Part shown: positions 23,029-64,000 of the stretch, in pieces
Numbering within the stretch: position 1 is the first letter of the stretch
Layout of the letters: each line of letters begins with the position of its first letter
Assembly: GCA_029706075.1 (NCBI GenBank)
Contig: JAINUG010000039.1
Coordinates: 390,001 to 454,000, forward strand
From: Aldrovandia affinis
Taxonomy: Eukaryota; Chordata; Actinopteri; Notacanthiformes; Halosauridae
Reading direction: 5' to 3'
DNA: 64,000 bases
Notes under the pieces: model-generated
Seen by the model: only the letters and a program-made list of their open reading frames with translations
The model's database searches: none
What the model was told of the DNA's origin: nothing
Made by a program: the position numbers and the translations under genes

Positions 23029-23961
23029 ACTATTGCAAAAGTGGCTTTTACTCTACTCATTTTTAGGCATGAGCAACAACAGGATGTCAAACAACGTGCT
23101 TGCGAAATCTGAATGGGTGGAGGAGGAACTGTTCTGGTAGAAGTGTGAATTCAACTGTGAACTGAAACCTCTTTAGCAATAAGTCAAAACATCACACAAA
23201 GGTAAGTTAAGGTAAGCTATTGCATACAACATATAGAAGTACTCTGATAGCCCTTTGCAGATTCCATCCCATCTGGACATCTCCAATCTGGTAAATGTAA
23301 CATTCTTTTACCTTGACTGGCTTATAAAGGGAGATAATAGGTACTCTTAAAAGAGGCATGTGTTGGCCTTAACCATGTGGTGCAAATTATGGTGCAAATT
23401 CTGTTAAAACATTGATAGAGACTTGGCAAGTAACAAGAATTTATATAACTGTCTAAAGAACAATACAAATCTGGAATTCTGAGTAGTTTGCTTGAAGGTC
23501 CAAATTCATATTAATTGTGTAGTTACTCTCATGTTTTTGGTGAGCTGTATGCAAGGGAAGCTACTTTATGAAAGTAATATATTTCTAACAGTAATATTCC
23601 TTATAGGGTATGTAGTGCTATTTGAACAGTGAATTATATTATTATTTGATCCTGCTGTTTTGAGGAACAGTCGCTTGTGAGAAACAGTGAAGAAAAGTTA
23701 TTATAAACCTGTATCCACAGATCACAGCTCAGTAAAAGCCAAGGGGCATTGAAGCAGTTCTGTTGTCTCGTGGTGGCCCAACACACTATTAAGACACTTT
23801 GTCGGTGCTTCCTTCATTTCGGCAGTTACCTATACCTGTGTTACGGGTATAAATAATTCCAAACCCTTCTATTAGCATTTGGATTCTTCACATTTTGTAA
23901 GACATAGTGTCCTTATATGAGTGACATACATTTTACTATCTTACATTTTAAATCAAGTTTA

Positions 23962-24127
23962 AGAGTTGGGGTCAATTCGGTTAATTTAGAAAAATTTATT
24001 GAAATCAAATTAATTCATTGAAAAATTAACGGGAAAATTGTCATAGAACATGATGGGCATTTTCCAAATCATGAATCGAATTTCAAATAACTTCCTTAAT
24101 TGACTGATTTTGAATGGAATTCAATTA
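23962..24127. mobile_element. MITE family B, copy 3
   Basis: Starts AGAGTTGGGGTCAATTC; the right inverted repeat (TGAATGGAATTCAATT) is decayed. Confidence 0.65.
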
Positions 24128-24479
24128 TAATATAATTATAAGATAAACAATTTATATTCGTATGTAATCTAAAGTCAGAAACCATTTCCTCGTCCAGACA
24201 ACACAGACAGGAGGCCGTGAACAACGGTAAAGTTATAGTTGCTACGTGCCAGGGCGACTCTGGGTAATTTCCAGATCTAAGATCAGTTGCCGACCACCAA
24301 ACATTTAGTTTACAGGTTTATATACTGATCCCGGATCAGTATAAAAACTGAGCGCAAAAAAAATAATGTTACCAGCCAGGGCCTACACAGCAATGGGCCA
24401 CTCTGTAGATGTGGGCGGGAATAACGGATTTTTTAAACCAATGAAAACCCAAGAAACTAGTCGGTAAACCAATGAAGAA

Positions 24480-24620
24480 ATAGCGGCTACTTGACAGTCG
24501 TACGTGATTATCACAGAAAAAAAACGAAGGTGAGCAGAGCGGAGTATCTCGTAACTATTAAACTCTGGAACAACATATGCCAACGATTTGTGCATCGATA
24601 GTCTAAATACAGGTTTGAAG
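24480..24620 (+). promoter_or_regulatory. AP1S2: Presumed promoter-proximal non-coding exon 1 of AP1S2
   Basis: A good donor (TTGAAG|GTAAGTCG) closes the exon at 24620. The AP1S2 coding exon starts with ATG directly at its acceptor, so a non-coding first exon is required. Upstream sequence is GC-moderate with no clear TATA box. An upstream ATG at 24577 opens a ten-codon uORF ending TAA at 24606, which could damp translation if this exon is used. The 5' end is not determined. Confidence 0.5.
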
Positions 24621-26313
24621 GTAAGTCGTTTGGCGCTCTAAACTTATAAGAAAGCGATTTTAGCTCGGCGAATGCGAAAATATAGCTCTTCAGTATTGTC
24701 TGTTAAAAGTCTAGACGTAGCAACTGCTGGGTTAGCTAGCTAGCTAGCTGGCTGGTGTTAATTAGGTAGCTAGCTAGATAAAGCAAAAACGAGCGTAAAA
24801 TCGAGCATATAAACCGACTGTGCAAGCATTACGTAAGAGTCGTTTAGCTAGCGACCGTGTCTACATTTCGTTGTGAAGTTACACTAATAAATGGTTGTTT
24901 ATTTTCTGGATGTGGAACTAGCTAGCTAACTAGTTAGCAAGCTAAGTGGGGATGGGCTAAAAGCGTTAGAATATAGTGCACGGATGCTCGAGACGCGCGC
25001 GGCTGATCAGTGTCCCACTCAGCACGAGCCAGCCGCACCACGACGGGATGTGCGGCACGGCAAAGTTCACCTTTCATCTCTTTTACGAGATAACGTCTTC
25101 GTTTAATTTCACTCGATATAATTAGTGACAATGAGTAATGTTAAAACAAACCGAGCAGCAGACCAAATGAGGATTTAGCTTAAAAAATATAATTGAAGCA
25201 AAATGTACCTGTTAATTAAGAAGCTCATTGTTAAACCTCAATATATAGTGTATAAATTCATGGCCCCAGGCTGCTGGTTTGGTTTAACGCCCTTTTTGAA
25301 ATGTGCTGTGTTTATATCAGATTGCAACATTGTGGCAGGGATTGATATAACCAACCCTGAAGACGTGACAATTGAGTGAAATCACCTTAGCATGTATTCT
25401 GTTGTTATTTTTTCATTAGCGTTTTTTTTAGAGGTATATGGTCCAATGCTTACAGTGGTGGTCGTTTTAGGGATGTTTTTGTGTGTGCCATTTGCAGTCT
25501 TCCCACGTTTAAAAATCACGTGCATTTATTTGTCATTTATTGCTAATACGTGACAGGACCACATCCATACATCCATCACCGATGTTCAACTTGTGACCAA
25601 TACTTGACAAAGTAAAACGCCTTGGCACGAATTTAAAGGAGAGAATCGAAAACAATAAAAAAAAAAAACACTGTAAATTTATATCTTTGGTCCATTTATT
25701 TATATATGTTCTAGTACTCCCTTAAGCCAAGGCAAGCGTGCTGGGTGTGGGTCAAAGAAGCAGTTTAGCTGATAGGAATGCAGTGACTCCAGATTTTGAA
25801 CCGGTGCCCACATCATTGTGTTCTTTCAGTATTCCAGACAGTACCTCAGTTGCGATTAGTACATTGTGGCCATTGTTATGGAGCCGATGTGTTTACAGAG
25901 CACATCCCTCTGGAATTTTAAGGGCTGTGCATCAAAATGTATACTGTATGCTGAATTTACTGAGATTTGACATTTTTAACTGCACCGGGGACATGGGGCT
26001 GGGTGGCTCCGTCGTAGTTCCTTAAAATACTCAGTGGTGAGGTAAAAACATGGAGTTCAGTGTGCATTATCATTATATAATATATATTATTATATCATAT
26101 ATATTATCATTATTATTATGTTTTTACATTTGTATTTTCTTGCAGATGTATTTGGTACACAGTGTTGTGATGTGTTGTCACGTCTGCCCTCTACGGTCAT
26201 ATGAAAGCAATGTGACCACTCTCTCCTTCTTACCTGCATGCGTGACGGTGACCGTGTGTCCTCTCGGAAACCCCCCCCCCCCCCACCCCCACCCCCACCT
26301 CCACCTCCTCCAG

Positions 26314-42366
<16,053 letters not shown>

Positions 42367-43640
42367 AGCGGCCATCGCCAGCGCCAGCCCAGCCATCGCT
42401 TTCCTCCCCTGCTCTCTTGTGTCTCCTGTGTCTGCTACTAAATGACGTAACACTGTGTTCACAAGCATCTCAGTATTGGGACACGTCCTGTTCTATGTCA
42501 TGCCTTTTTTCCCCTTATTCTTCATTTTTAAATGATATTATTATTTAATGTGTGCTGTACATGCACATGTAGCACTGTACAGAATCGACAACTAAGGGAG
42601 CACTAGGTCACTACCATTATTCTTTATCAGCCATTTTTTCTTTTTCCAATTGCCTTAAGATTATTCCACAGTATTTCTCATATCGCCAGCACGTTGGTAA
42701 AATCCCATGACTCGACTTGTGTATATATTTGAGGACAGACAGTGAAATACACATAGCCCGATGCTGACAGGAAATGGGACACTGAAGGTTAGGTTAGGTT
42801 AGTCCTATCATATCCATTCGAAGGTGGAGGTATATACGCATACTGGTTTTCTTTCCTGTGCAAACAGAATAAAGGAAATGCATTTAAAATCTTTCAAAAA
42901 TTAGGACAAGGTTTCAAGAGTTGCAAGACCGGCCCATTCCATTTACAAGGGACGATATAAATAAAATGTTTTTAAAAATCAGTATTATAGAGTATGGCGT
43001 ACTGTCACTTTCAGGGCACCATTTATTGTTTACAACCAAAGAAATACTGTGGTGTTAGTGATACACTTTTATACATGCAAAATTATGTTCTGAGATTCAC
43101 TTTGCCTCATCTGTGCTGTGTTAAATGGGAAATACAAAAAGGGATTTGTTTATGAGACCAAAGAGTTGTCTTATTTTTGTCTCGACTTCAATACGATTGA
43201 GTTTGGCATATCATCCATGTTGATTTTGCAAAGATGGAAGCACAAAGTATTTGATTTCACTGCCCGGTATTTTTATTTATTTTGTTTTTACAGAAAAATG
43301 TATCACTGTGTATTTCATGGTTGATGGGAATGTGTACTGTATCCATGTTCCCATCAGCGTACAGTAAAACATAAAGCATTTATAATAATGTACATGGCTC
43401 TGCATAGCCTCAGCCTAACCTTGCATGTATTCCCTCGACTGCAGAAAGGGATGATTCACAAATGTGTATTTTGTTGTGCCAGCCTCGTTTAATTGACTAC
43501 TTACAAATGTTCTCTGTATCACTTTTACTACTGCCATGTACAGGTCTGTCTCGTGTGGAAATGTGTTGTGTAACATTGACCATCAGTGGACTAGTGCTGC
43601 AGTGTTTGGTGTTCAAAAGGAATTAAATTTGTTTACAATC
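42367..43640 (+). other. AP1S2: AP1S2 3' UTR
   Basis: AT-rich non-coding sequence after the AP1S2 stop. Canonical AATAAA signals occur at 42868-42873 and 42960-42965, with weaker ATTAAA/CATAAA variants near 43370 and 43623. The real end may be any of these. Confidence 0.6.
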
Positions 43641-43991
43641 CTTTGTAATATTTAATTTGCCCAGTTACTACACCTGATCGAAGCGGTTCCTGCAATTTTA
43701 CAAAGAAAAGGTCAATTATTGCCATTATTATCACATTTAGAATGAATGTCACTGGAGTTTTCGCCTACCAAACGGTACGTTGTTGTTTAAGGGGTTCAGA
43801 TGTTGGGGTGCAACTCGACTCCACCCTGGGGCTGGAGGGACAAGCCCCCCGTGTCGGAGAGTTCCCTTTCCACCCAGCTGCGTAACACTACCATCTGGAG
43901 ATCGTTTTCTTTAATCGCCTTTGTGGCGAAACTGGAATCCGTTCGGGTGACGTATGCGCGCGCTCTTGCTGGATCGAACACTGCCAGAATA

Positions 43992-44250
43992 AGGGGCAGA
44001 TTTACTAAGCTTTTATACCAGTGCAAAGTTGGCGCCTATTTTTTGAATAAAAATAATAATAATAAAAAGCAAAAACTGAAGGTAAAACAAACTTTATATT
44101 TCAAAATATACTTTTATTTCCTTTAGTGGTCTTAACTTTGATTTAATATTTTAAGTTGTATTCCTTATAGAAACAAACAGCTGCAAACGTTGCACTGGTA
44201 TAAAATCTTTGTAAATATGTTTAAAAAAATGTAAATGTAAATATGGCCCT
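43992..44250. mobile_element. Possible MITE with inverted ends
   Basis: GCAGATTTACTAAGCTTTTA / TACCAGTGCAAAGTTGGC at the left is inverted as GCAAACGTTGCACTGGTA / TAAAATCTTTGTAAATATG near the right, and the outermost bases (GGGGC / GGCCC) also pair loosely. Confidence 0.5.
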
Positions 44251-44681
44251 TCGTGTCGTAAAGGCCTGATCGCCACCGAGAAGTCAGAGATGTATGCAAA
44301 ACTTCGCGTTAGTTGTCAGACATGAAAAGGGATAAGTTGCTTTACATCTGTAACTGTTTTCTGCTGCTCCTCCCTCTTTATTGTTTCTTTATTTTCTCAG
44401 CCTTCCACTCCTCCCTTTGTTTTCCCTATAGAAAACAGAAGCATGATCGATTCACGTGTTTCAAACACGAGTGCAAATCCTGCTCAAAATTATATGCACA
44501 AAGGTTTATTGCTGCTTGGAATAAAATCCCAGTGACTTAATGCGAATAAAGAGGTAATTCGTTCGAAGAAGAATTACTTAATTTGGTCATTATTTAATGA
44601 CAGATATTTTTACAAAAAAATGAACGCTTACTGTTCTCGGGCAATAACATGAAACGCTGCGGAGAACTACGGTATGAAACC

Positions 44682-44735
44682 GCGCATGAGCGCAACATTG
44701 GTCGTGATCGGTTTTAGCGCTCATGCGCATGCGCC
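44682..44735. promoter_or_regulatory. RBBP7: NRF1-type sites in the RBBP7 promoter
   Basis: TGCGCATGCGCC at 44724-44735 is a consensus NRF1 palindrome. A half-degenerate copy, GCGCATGAGCGC, lies at 44682-44693. A TATA-like CAATATAAAATAG follows near 44811, about 90 bp before the start codon. The surroundings are CpG-rich, as expected for a housekeeping promoter. Confidence 0.55.
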
Positions 44736-44902
44736 GTCGGTTCAATCGGAAGCACGGATTGAAAAACAGCGGGCTGAAACGGGTGGTCAAACTAAAACAT
44801 ACTCCAAGACAATATAAAATAGAAGGCGGAATTGTTTTCCGTCTGGACACGGTTTTCGATCGTTGATTCTCAACCTCATCCACCTCCGGCGCACACCAAG
44901 AA

Positions 44903-53745
<8,843 letters not shown>

Positions 53746-54245
53746 CCCCTCCCCCCTCGTCGCTCTCCTGCAGGGCTGAAGAGTGGGTGCTGGGGAGGCC
53801 CCCCGTGGCTGCTGAGGTCAGAGTGTCAGCGTCCTGTCCTGTGCAGCTACAGCGGTCTGGATGCTTTCAGAAGGGCCAACGCTGGACTAACAGGTGGCCA
53901 AGTGGTTTCTTTTGCCCTTTTTTTTTTTTTTTCTCTTCCTTTTTTTACGTACATCTTGTGACATTTCTGTAAACCGATTTCAAAAGGAACAGTATTTTGT
54001 CTGATTTCTTTTTCTCCCCCCTCCCCCCCAAAAAAGGATACTTTGTAAATGCAGGTGGCAGTTTTACCATTATTTAAATGATGACCTCCATTGCAACAAG
54101 CTGCAGTTATTTTCAGTTCCATCTATACTTTTGGCCAGATCAGAAGAGCACATGGCATAAACAACCCCCTTCCTCCCCTCAATGTAATTATTCATTTTGT
54201 GCAACCTGGTATGAAATGCAATAAAATCTTTTGTACCAACTTTTA
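53746..54245 (+). other. RBBP7: RBBP7 3' UTR
   Basis: About 500 nt of non-coding sequence from the stop to just after AATAAA at 54220-54225. It contains T-rich and C/A-rich runs near 53917 and 54013. Confidence 0.7.
54220..54225 (+). terminator. RBBP7: RBBP7 poly(A) signal
   Basis: AATAAA, 475 nt after the stop, followed by T/G-rich sequence. Confidence 0.75.
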
Positions 54246-54463
54246 ATGCAATTGTACTGTTTTTATAAGTGTTAACGTCTGTACGATGAAGTGATAATTC
54301 TGACAGTTAATTTGTTCTTGCATACATATTTGGTACCAATTGTGTAACCATAGCCCACTTTCGAGCACTCCAACTACACATTGATGCTATCCAAATACTG
54401 TATAGGCATTTCAATTAAAACGCAAAGACATGGGAGTAATGTGGAAAAATTCTACAAAAATGT

Positions 54464-54469
54464 TTTATT
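54464..54469 (-). terminator. TXLNG: Distal TXLNG poly(A) signal
   Basis: AATAAA on the minus strand, about 240 bp from the convergent RBBP7 signal. Confidence 0.45.
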
Positions 54470-54945
54470 GAAAAGCATGACAGGACTATCAGAACAATTT
54501 TACAATCTCTCAAAGGGAAAATGGGCAAATTTTGAAAAATAAGCTTTTTTTTTTTTTTTTTTTTTTCCTCCAAAGCATTAAGTTGACTTTTTTTCCCTCT
54601 TCTTTCACAGTTAGTCTCATGTACAACCTGCAGAGGTAGATTTCTTGCATAACCTGAGAAACAAACTGTGGCATTGCCAAAGAAAGAGGGGCCGGGAAAG
54701 GGGGGGGGCCGGCTGGGCACATCCACAATGTCAGTACCATCATCCCGTTACAACACAGCAGCTTTTCTAAACAGCAGAACAATCCAAAACACAAGGGATA
54801 AGGAGCTCAACACAAAAACGACACACATTCTGACACTTCAGAGTGGGATTTCTAGCAAAAGCAGTGCTTATGGGATTACAAAATACTGAAACCGGTGCAT
54901 AAGCCCTCACAGTCCAGATGACCGCTTAGGCTGGTGGCATAATGC

Positions 54946-55125
54946 CAGGGGTCACCTGACCCTGCAGGCCTTCATTCCATTCCAGCACTAAAACACCCGA
55001 TTCAACTAATAAATCGTGGTCTCCAATCAAGACCTTAATTAGCTGAATCCGGTGTCTTGGTCCTGGAATGGAACAAAAGCCTGCACCCACACCAGCCCCT
55101 TCTCACAGAAGATTGGTGACCCCTG
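54946..55125. mobile_element. hAT-like MITE
   Basis: CAGGGGTCACCTGACC at the left and ATTGGTGACCCCTG at the right are inverted, and inner arms (TTCCATTCCAGCACTAAAAC / GGTCCTGGAATGGAA) pair loosely. The flanks do not match. Confidence 0.6.
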
Positions 55126-58043
55126 GTTTAGGCCAAGTGTGTGAAATGCCCACTAACAATGGACAGGGCATTTCTTCTTAAGTTTCACCGAATCACAGTC
55201 AATCCTTTTACATTCAGCGTTCAATCCTCCATGGAAACTAACCTGGTCTGCTGTTCGAGGTCTTAGATCCATTTGTAAGTAATCACATTTCGTATTTGAC
55301 CTGGACTGGTCCAGCGATACATCAGAAGGGAGTTGAACATTGAAAAAGATGGTAAAGGTGCTCATGTAACTATATACACTGAAACAATTATATGAAACTA
55401 CGACATGCAGGCCATACCATCAGAGCTAAAATTAGATTTCCCAATGCCTGCACCAAGAGGTGAAACTCCTAGAACGGGGAATTACAATGCATACTGTCGG
55501 CAGGAAAACCTGCATGCGTTTGATGCATTGTATTATTATAATTTTTTTTCATTGGTTTCAAAGTTACAAAGCCCTAGTCATTATGCTGGAGATGGTTCCA
55601 TCCAAACTTTATTACACGACCAGGTCAATTAACGCAGGTCACCTTGTGCTCATGGAATTCCCCTTTTTATGGAAATCTGCAGCTATTCATGCTGGAACAT
55701 GGCTGCCTACCCCTGCTCCATAAAACCCATCCGATCCTTTGTATGGGGTACTGTTAATGACTTTCAAGTAACATCAGGACAAAGACGCCCGATTACAAAA
55801 TAACCAAGGTTTTAAGGAACAGGTAGTAAGCATGGTTGATCGTAGCAATTTCTCTGTCAAGATTTGGAATAATACTGCCGTGCCCGTCTCTAAAAACGTG
55901 CTTGGTATTTGTTATGCCCCGTTATGTGTGCCACGTTTAAACACAGGAGTTCCCAACTAATGTTCCACAAGGAACTTCACATGAGGGACTCGGGGCATCA
56001 TACCTCAGCTCAGCGCAAAACACAAATCTGAGAGACCACCACTGTGGCATGTGCTACGGTTGACAGAGCTTGGAATTAACAATATTTGCACTGAGCAAAA
56101 ATAATAGGTTACAGACGTAGTTCAAGTGGTGTCTTAATGCTGGTGATGGAAGTGCAGGAGAGAGACAAAACTCCTTACTCATACAAGTGAGGAAAATAGA
56201 TCTATATATAGTATTCTTCGATTATCTTTTTCTTTTATGCTTTAAATTGTTCATACTGAAAAGGCCGTAGTGGCTTCAGCAGTACTGATTACCCTGCTCG
56301 ACGACAACATAGGGGAAATATACGGGGGAAAGGTGGTCTGTATAGCTACGAGGGTTCGTTCTTTTTCTGCAGACATTAGACCATCTCTGCGGTGGGTCTG
56401 AGGTCAGGGGTTAAGCGTATACTCGCACTCAATGTCAAGCTGGCAGCAATGACGTCACTAGAACTCAGAGTATGTGACATTCCGCATTTTGATGCACTTC
56501 GTTTTGTAATGAGTTTTAAATCAACTCTTCTCGAAATTAAGTGCCAAATTAAATAGCGCATAATTAATTAATTGATTGACTGATTGATCTAAAAGAAGAG
56601 TCAGTTGGAAAGGGTTTGTGGGTTTCCTTCCCTTGCCACTGATGGTGTAAATGCATACACAGAACGTCAAAGTGGTTATATATTTTTTCAGTGGTCGAGG
56701 ATGCTGCCAACTTTAAAGGCGAATACAAGTGGGAATGGTAGAATGACAGGGGTCTGTGGGGACCCCAGCTGGCCTGTGGCAATAAACCCTGTAATTCCAG
56801 TCATGGTGCACCAGTAGAGGTAAGAAGGCGGGAAGGCAAGTTAAATCACTGCTGTGACCCAGAAAATGCTGCACAATTTTACATGAGCTTGGCAACATGT
56901 GTGAAAAAGCAATCATTTCTACATTCATCAATTTCAGGTCTCACATCGGTTCACGTGGTCAGCAATATCTACAATGCCTTTAGTTCCTCTGCAACATTGG
57001 CATCGAGTGTAGTGCCTGAATTAGATACATTATTTGTTTCAAAGTTTAAAAAGAAAAGAAAAAAATCACATTCAGTATCTCCAATATAAAGGATTCAAGA
57101 CATGAGAGGGCAGAGGCCACTGAAAATACACAAGTATTATAGTCAACTTGGTTTCAGAGAGAGAAGGAAAACATTTCTTTTTTTAAATATATGTCTATAT
57201 GCATATGCCAAGGCCTATGATGCTGAGATGTTGTGGTCTGTCAAAGTTAGCAGGGCGATATGTTTGAGAGAGTGCATCTTTTGGAATGTAAAACATTTAA
57301 TTTAGACCCCAGAGACCGCATCCTGCAAGATGTTTACTGGCACGCGCGTTCTATAAAATCCTAAATTTCTAAATGTCAAATGTCAGAGCTACAGCAGACT
57401 CCAGTAAGAAGCCCACAGTGTGTTTGAAGATCAAAGATAATTCGCTGTTAAACTCTTGCCGTCAACTCTATACTACCGTCACACGTTAAATGTGGTTAAG
57501 CGCCAGGTCAAAGTATACTCTTTTACCTTTGGTTTAACCAAAGGTTGGGGAGTATTGTTATTTTGTATACTGGGGGAGGGAGCTCAGTATGACTGATGCT
57601 CTACGAACTATGCTACAAAAATTTGTTAAAATACTATCAACATAATAGTTCCAGGAAGTGAGACTAAATAAATATAGCCCCATTAATTTTTTTTCTTGAA
57701 CAATTTTACGTTTTATGTTAATTCACACAAATGTTAGTGGCGAGAGCTGAAATTGTAAATTGGAAAGAAAAATGTATAAAATGAGGCAGATGTGCGCAAG
57801 TCAAGAAAAAAGTACAAAGCAAACTCTAAAGCTGCAGCGTCACAGCCGCTCTTGACCACATGAAACTTCCTAAGAAAATACAGATGTAGAAAAACGGGAG
57901 TAAGAAATCCTCACCACAAAGTCAATATTTACCATGTACAGAACATTATTATATTCACTATTGCAAGTTATTATTCTGACTTTATCATTTAAATCATTAC
58001 ACAAAAATATATACCTCCACACAAATGGCCAATGGGGCCTGGC

Positions 58044-64000
<5,957 letters not shown>

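Larger units (their letters stand above)
21430..24480. other. Intergenic between the H2B-like gene and AP1S2
   Basis: No gene is recognised. It holds a hAT-like MITE, a tRNA-derived SINE and one family B MITE (listed separately). Confidence 0.6.
54440..58043 (-). other. TXLNG: Presumed TXLNG 3' UTR
   Basis: No coding region is recognised. A minus-strand AATAAA (TTTATT at 54464-54469) would close a 3' UTR of about 3.6 kb. The interval includes a poly-T run near 54546-54566 and a hAT-like MITE. A shorter UTR is possible. Confidence 0.45.

Noticed and set aside
43796-44126. Overlapping frames of 76 and 108 codons after AP1S2
   Set aside because: Both strands are open, no domain is seen, and the 3' part runs into a possible MITE and an A/T-rich tail.

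Overview
This is vertebrate nuclear DNA: split genes with GT-AG introns, long UTRs, many tRNA-derived SINEs, hAT-like MITEs, LINE tails and long dinucleotide microsatellites. The encoded proteins and the repeats (SINEs ending in an L2-clade tail with TGTAA-like repeats, tRNA-headed SINEs of about 380 bp) point to a ray-finned fish, probably a teleost outside the spiny-rayed groups. An elopomorph such as an eel or tarpon is only a guess. Much of the content matches human Xp22.

Layout. (1) 1-10100, + strand: the 3' end of CDKL5, with a last intron, the terminal exon ending at 4525 and what looks like a long 3' UTR. (2) 11896-18533, - strand: a complete six-exon RS1 (retinoschisin), tail-to-tail with CDKL5. 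(3) 20790-21420, + strand: a small TATA-driven gene for a divergent histone H2B-like protein, apparently containing introns. (4) 24500-43000, + strand: complete AP1S2, four coding exons after a presumed non-coding first exon, with a last intron of about 11.9 kb. (5) 44903-54240, + strand: complete twelve-exon RBBP7 (425 codons), with one apparent GC-AG intron. (6) 54440-64000, - strand: TXLNG (gamma-taxilin), last eight exons, running off the right edge and tail-to-tail with RBBP7.

The genes do not form a functional pathway. They are linked by synteny: CDKL5/RS1 and RBBP7/TXLNG are also neighbours in human, while AP1S2 sits between the two pairs here. The four recognised complete or partial multi-exon genes between RS1 and TXLNG, and RS1 itself, give exact reading-frame closure at every junction I propose. 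RS1 exon lengths 1, 2, 4, 5 match the human ones from memory (52, 26, 142, 196 nt).

No bacterial-type system, CRISPR array or operon is present. The points most worth a second look are the intron-containing H2B-like gene, the non-canonical RBBP7 splice donor, two TXLNG 3' splice sites that lie beside a SINE and a microsatellite, and several repeat families with clear target-site duplications.
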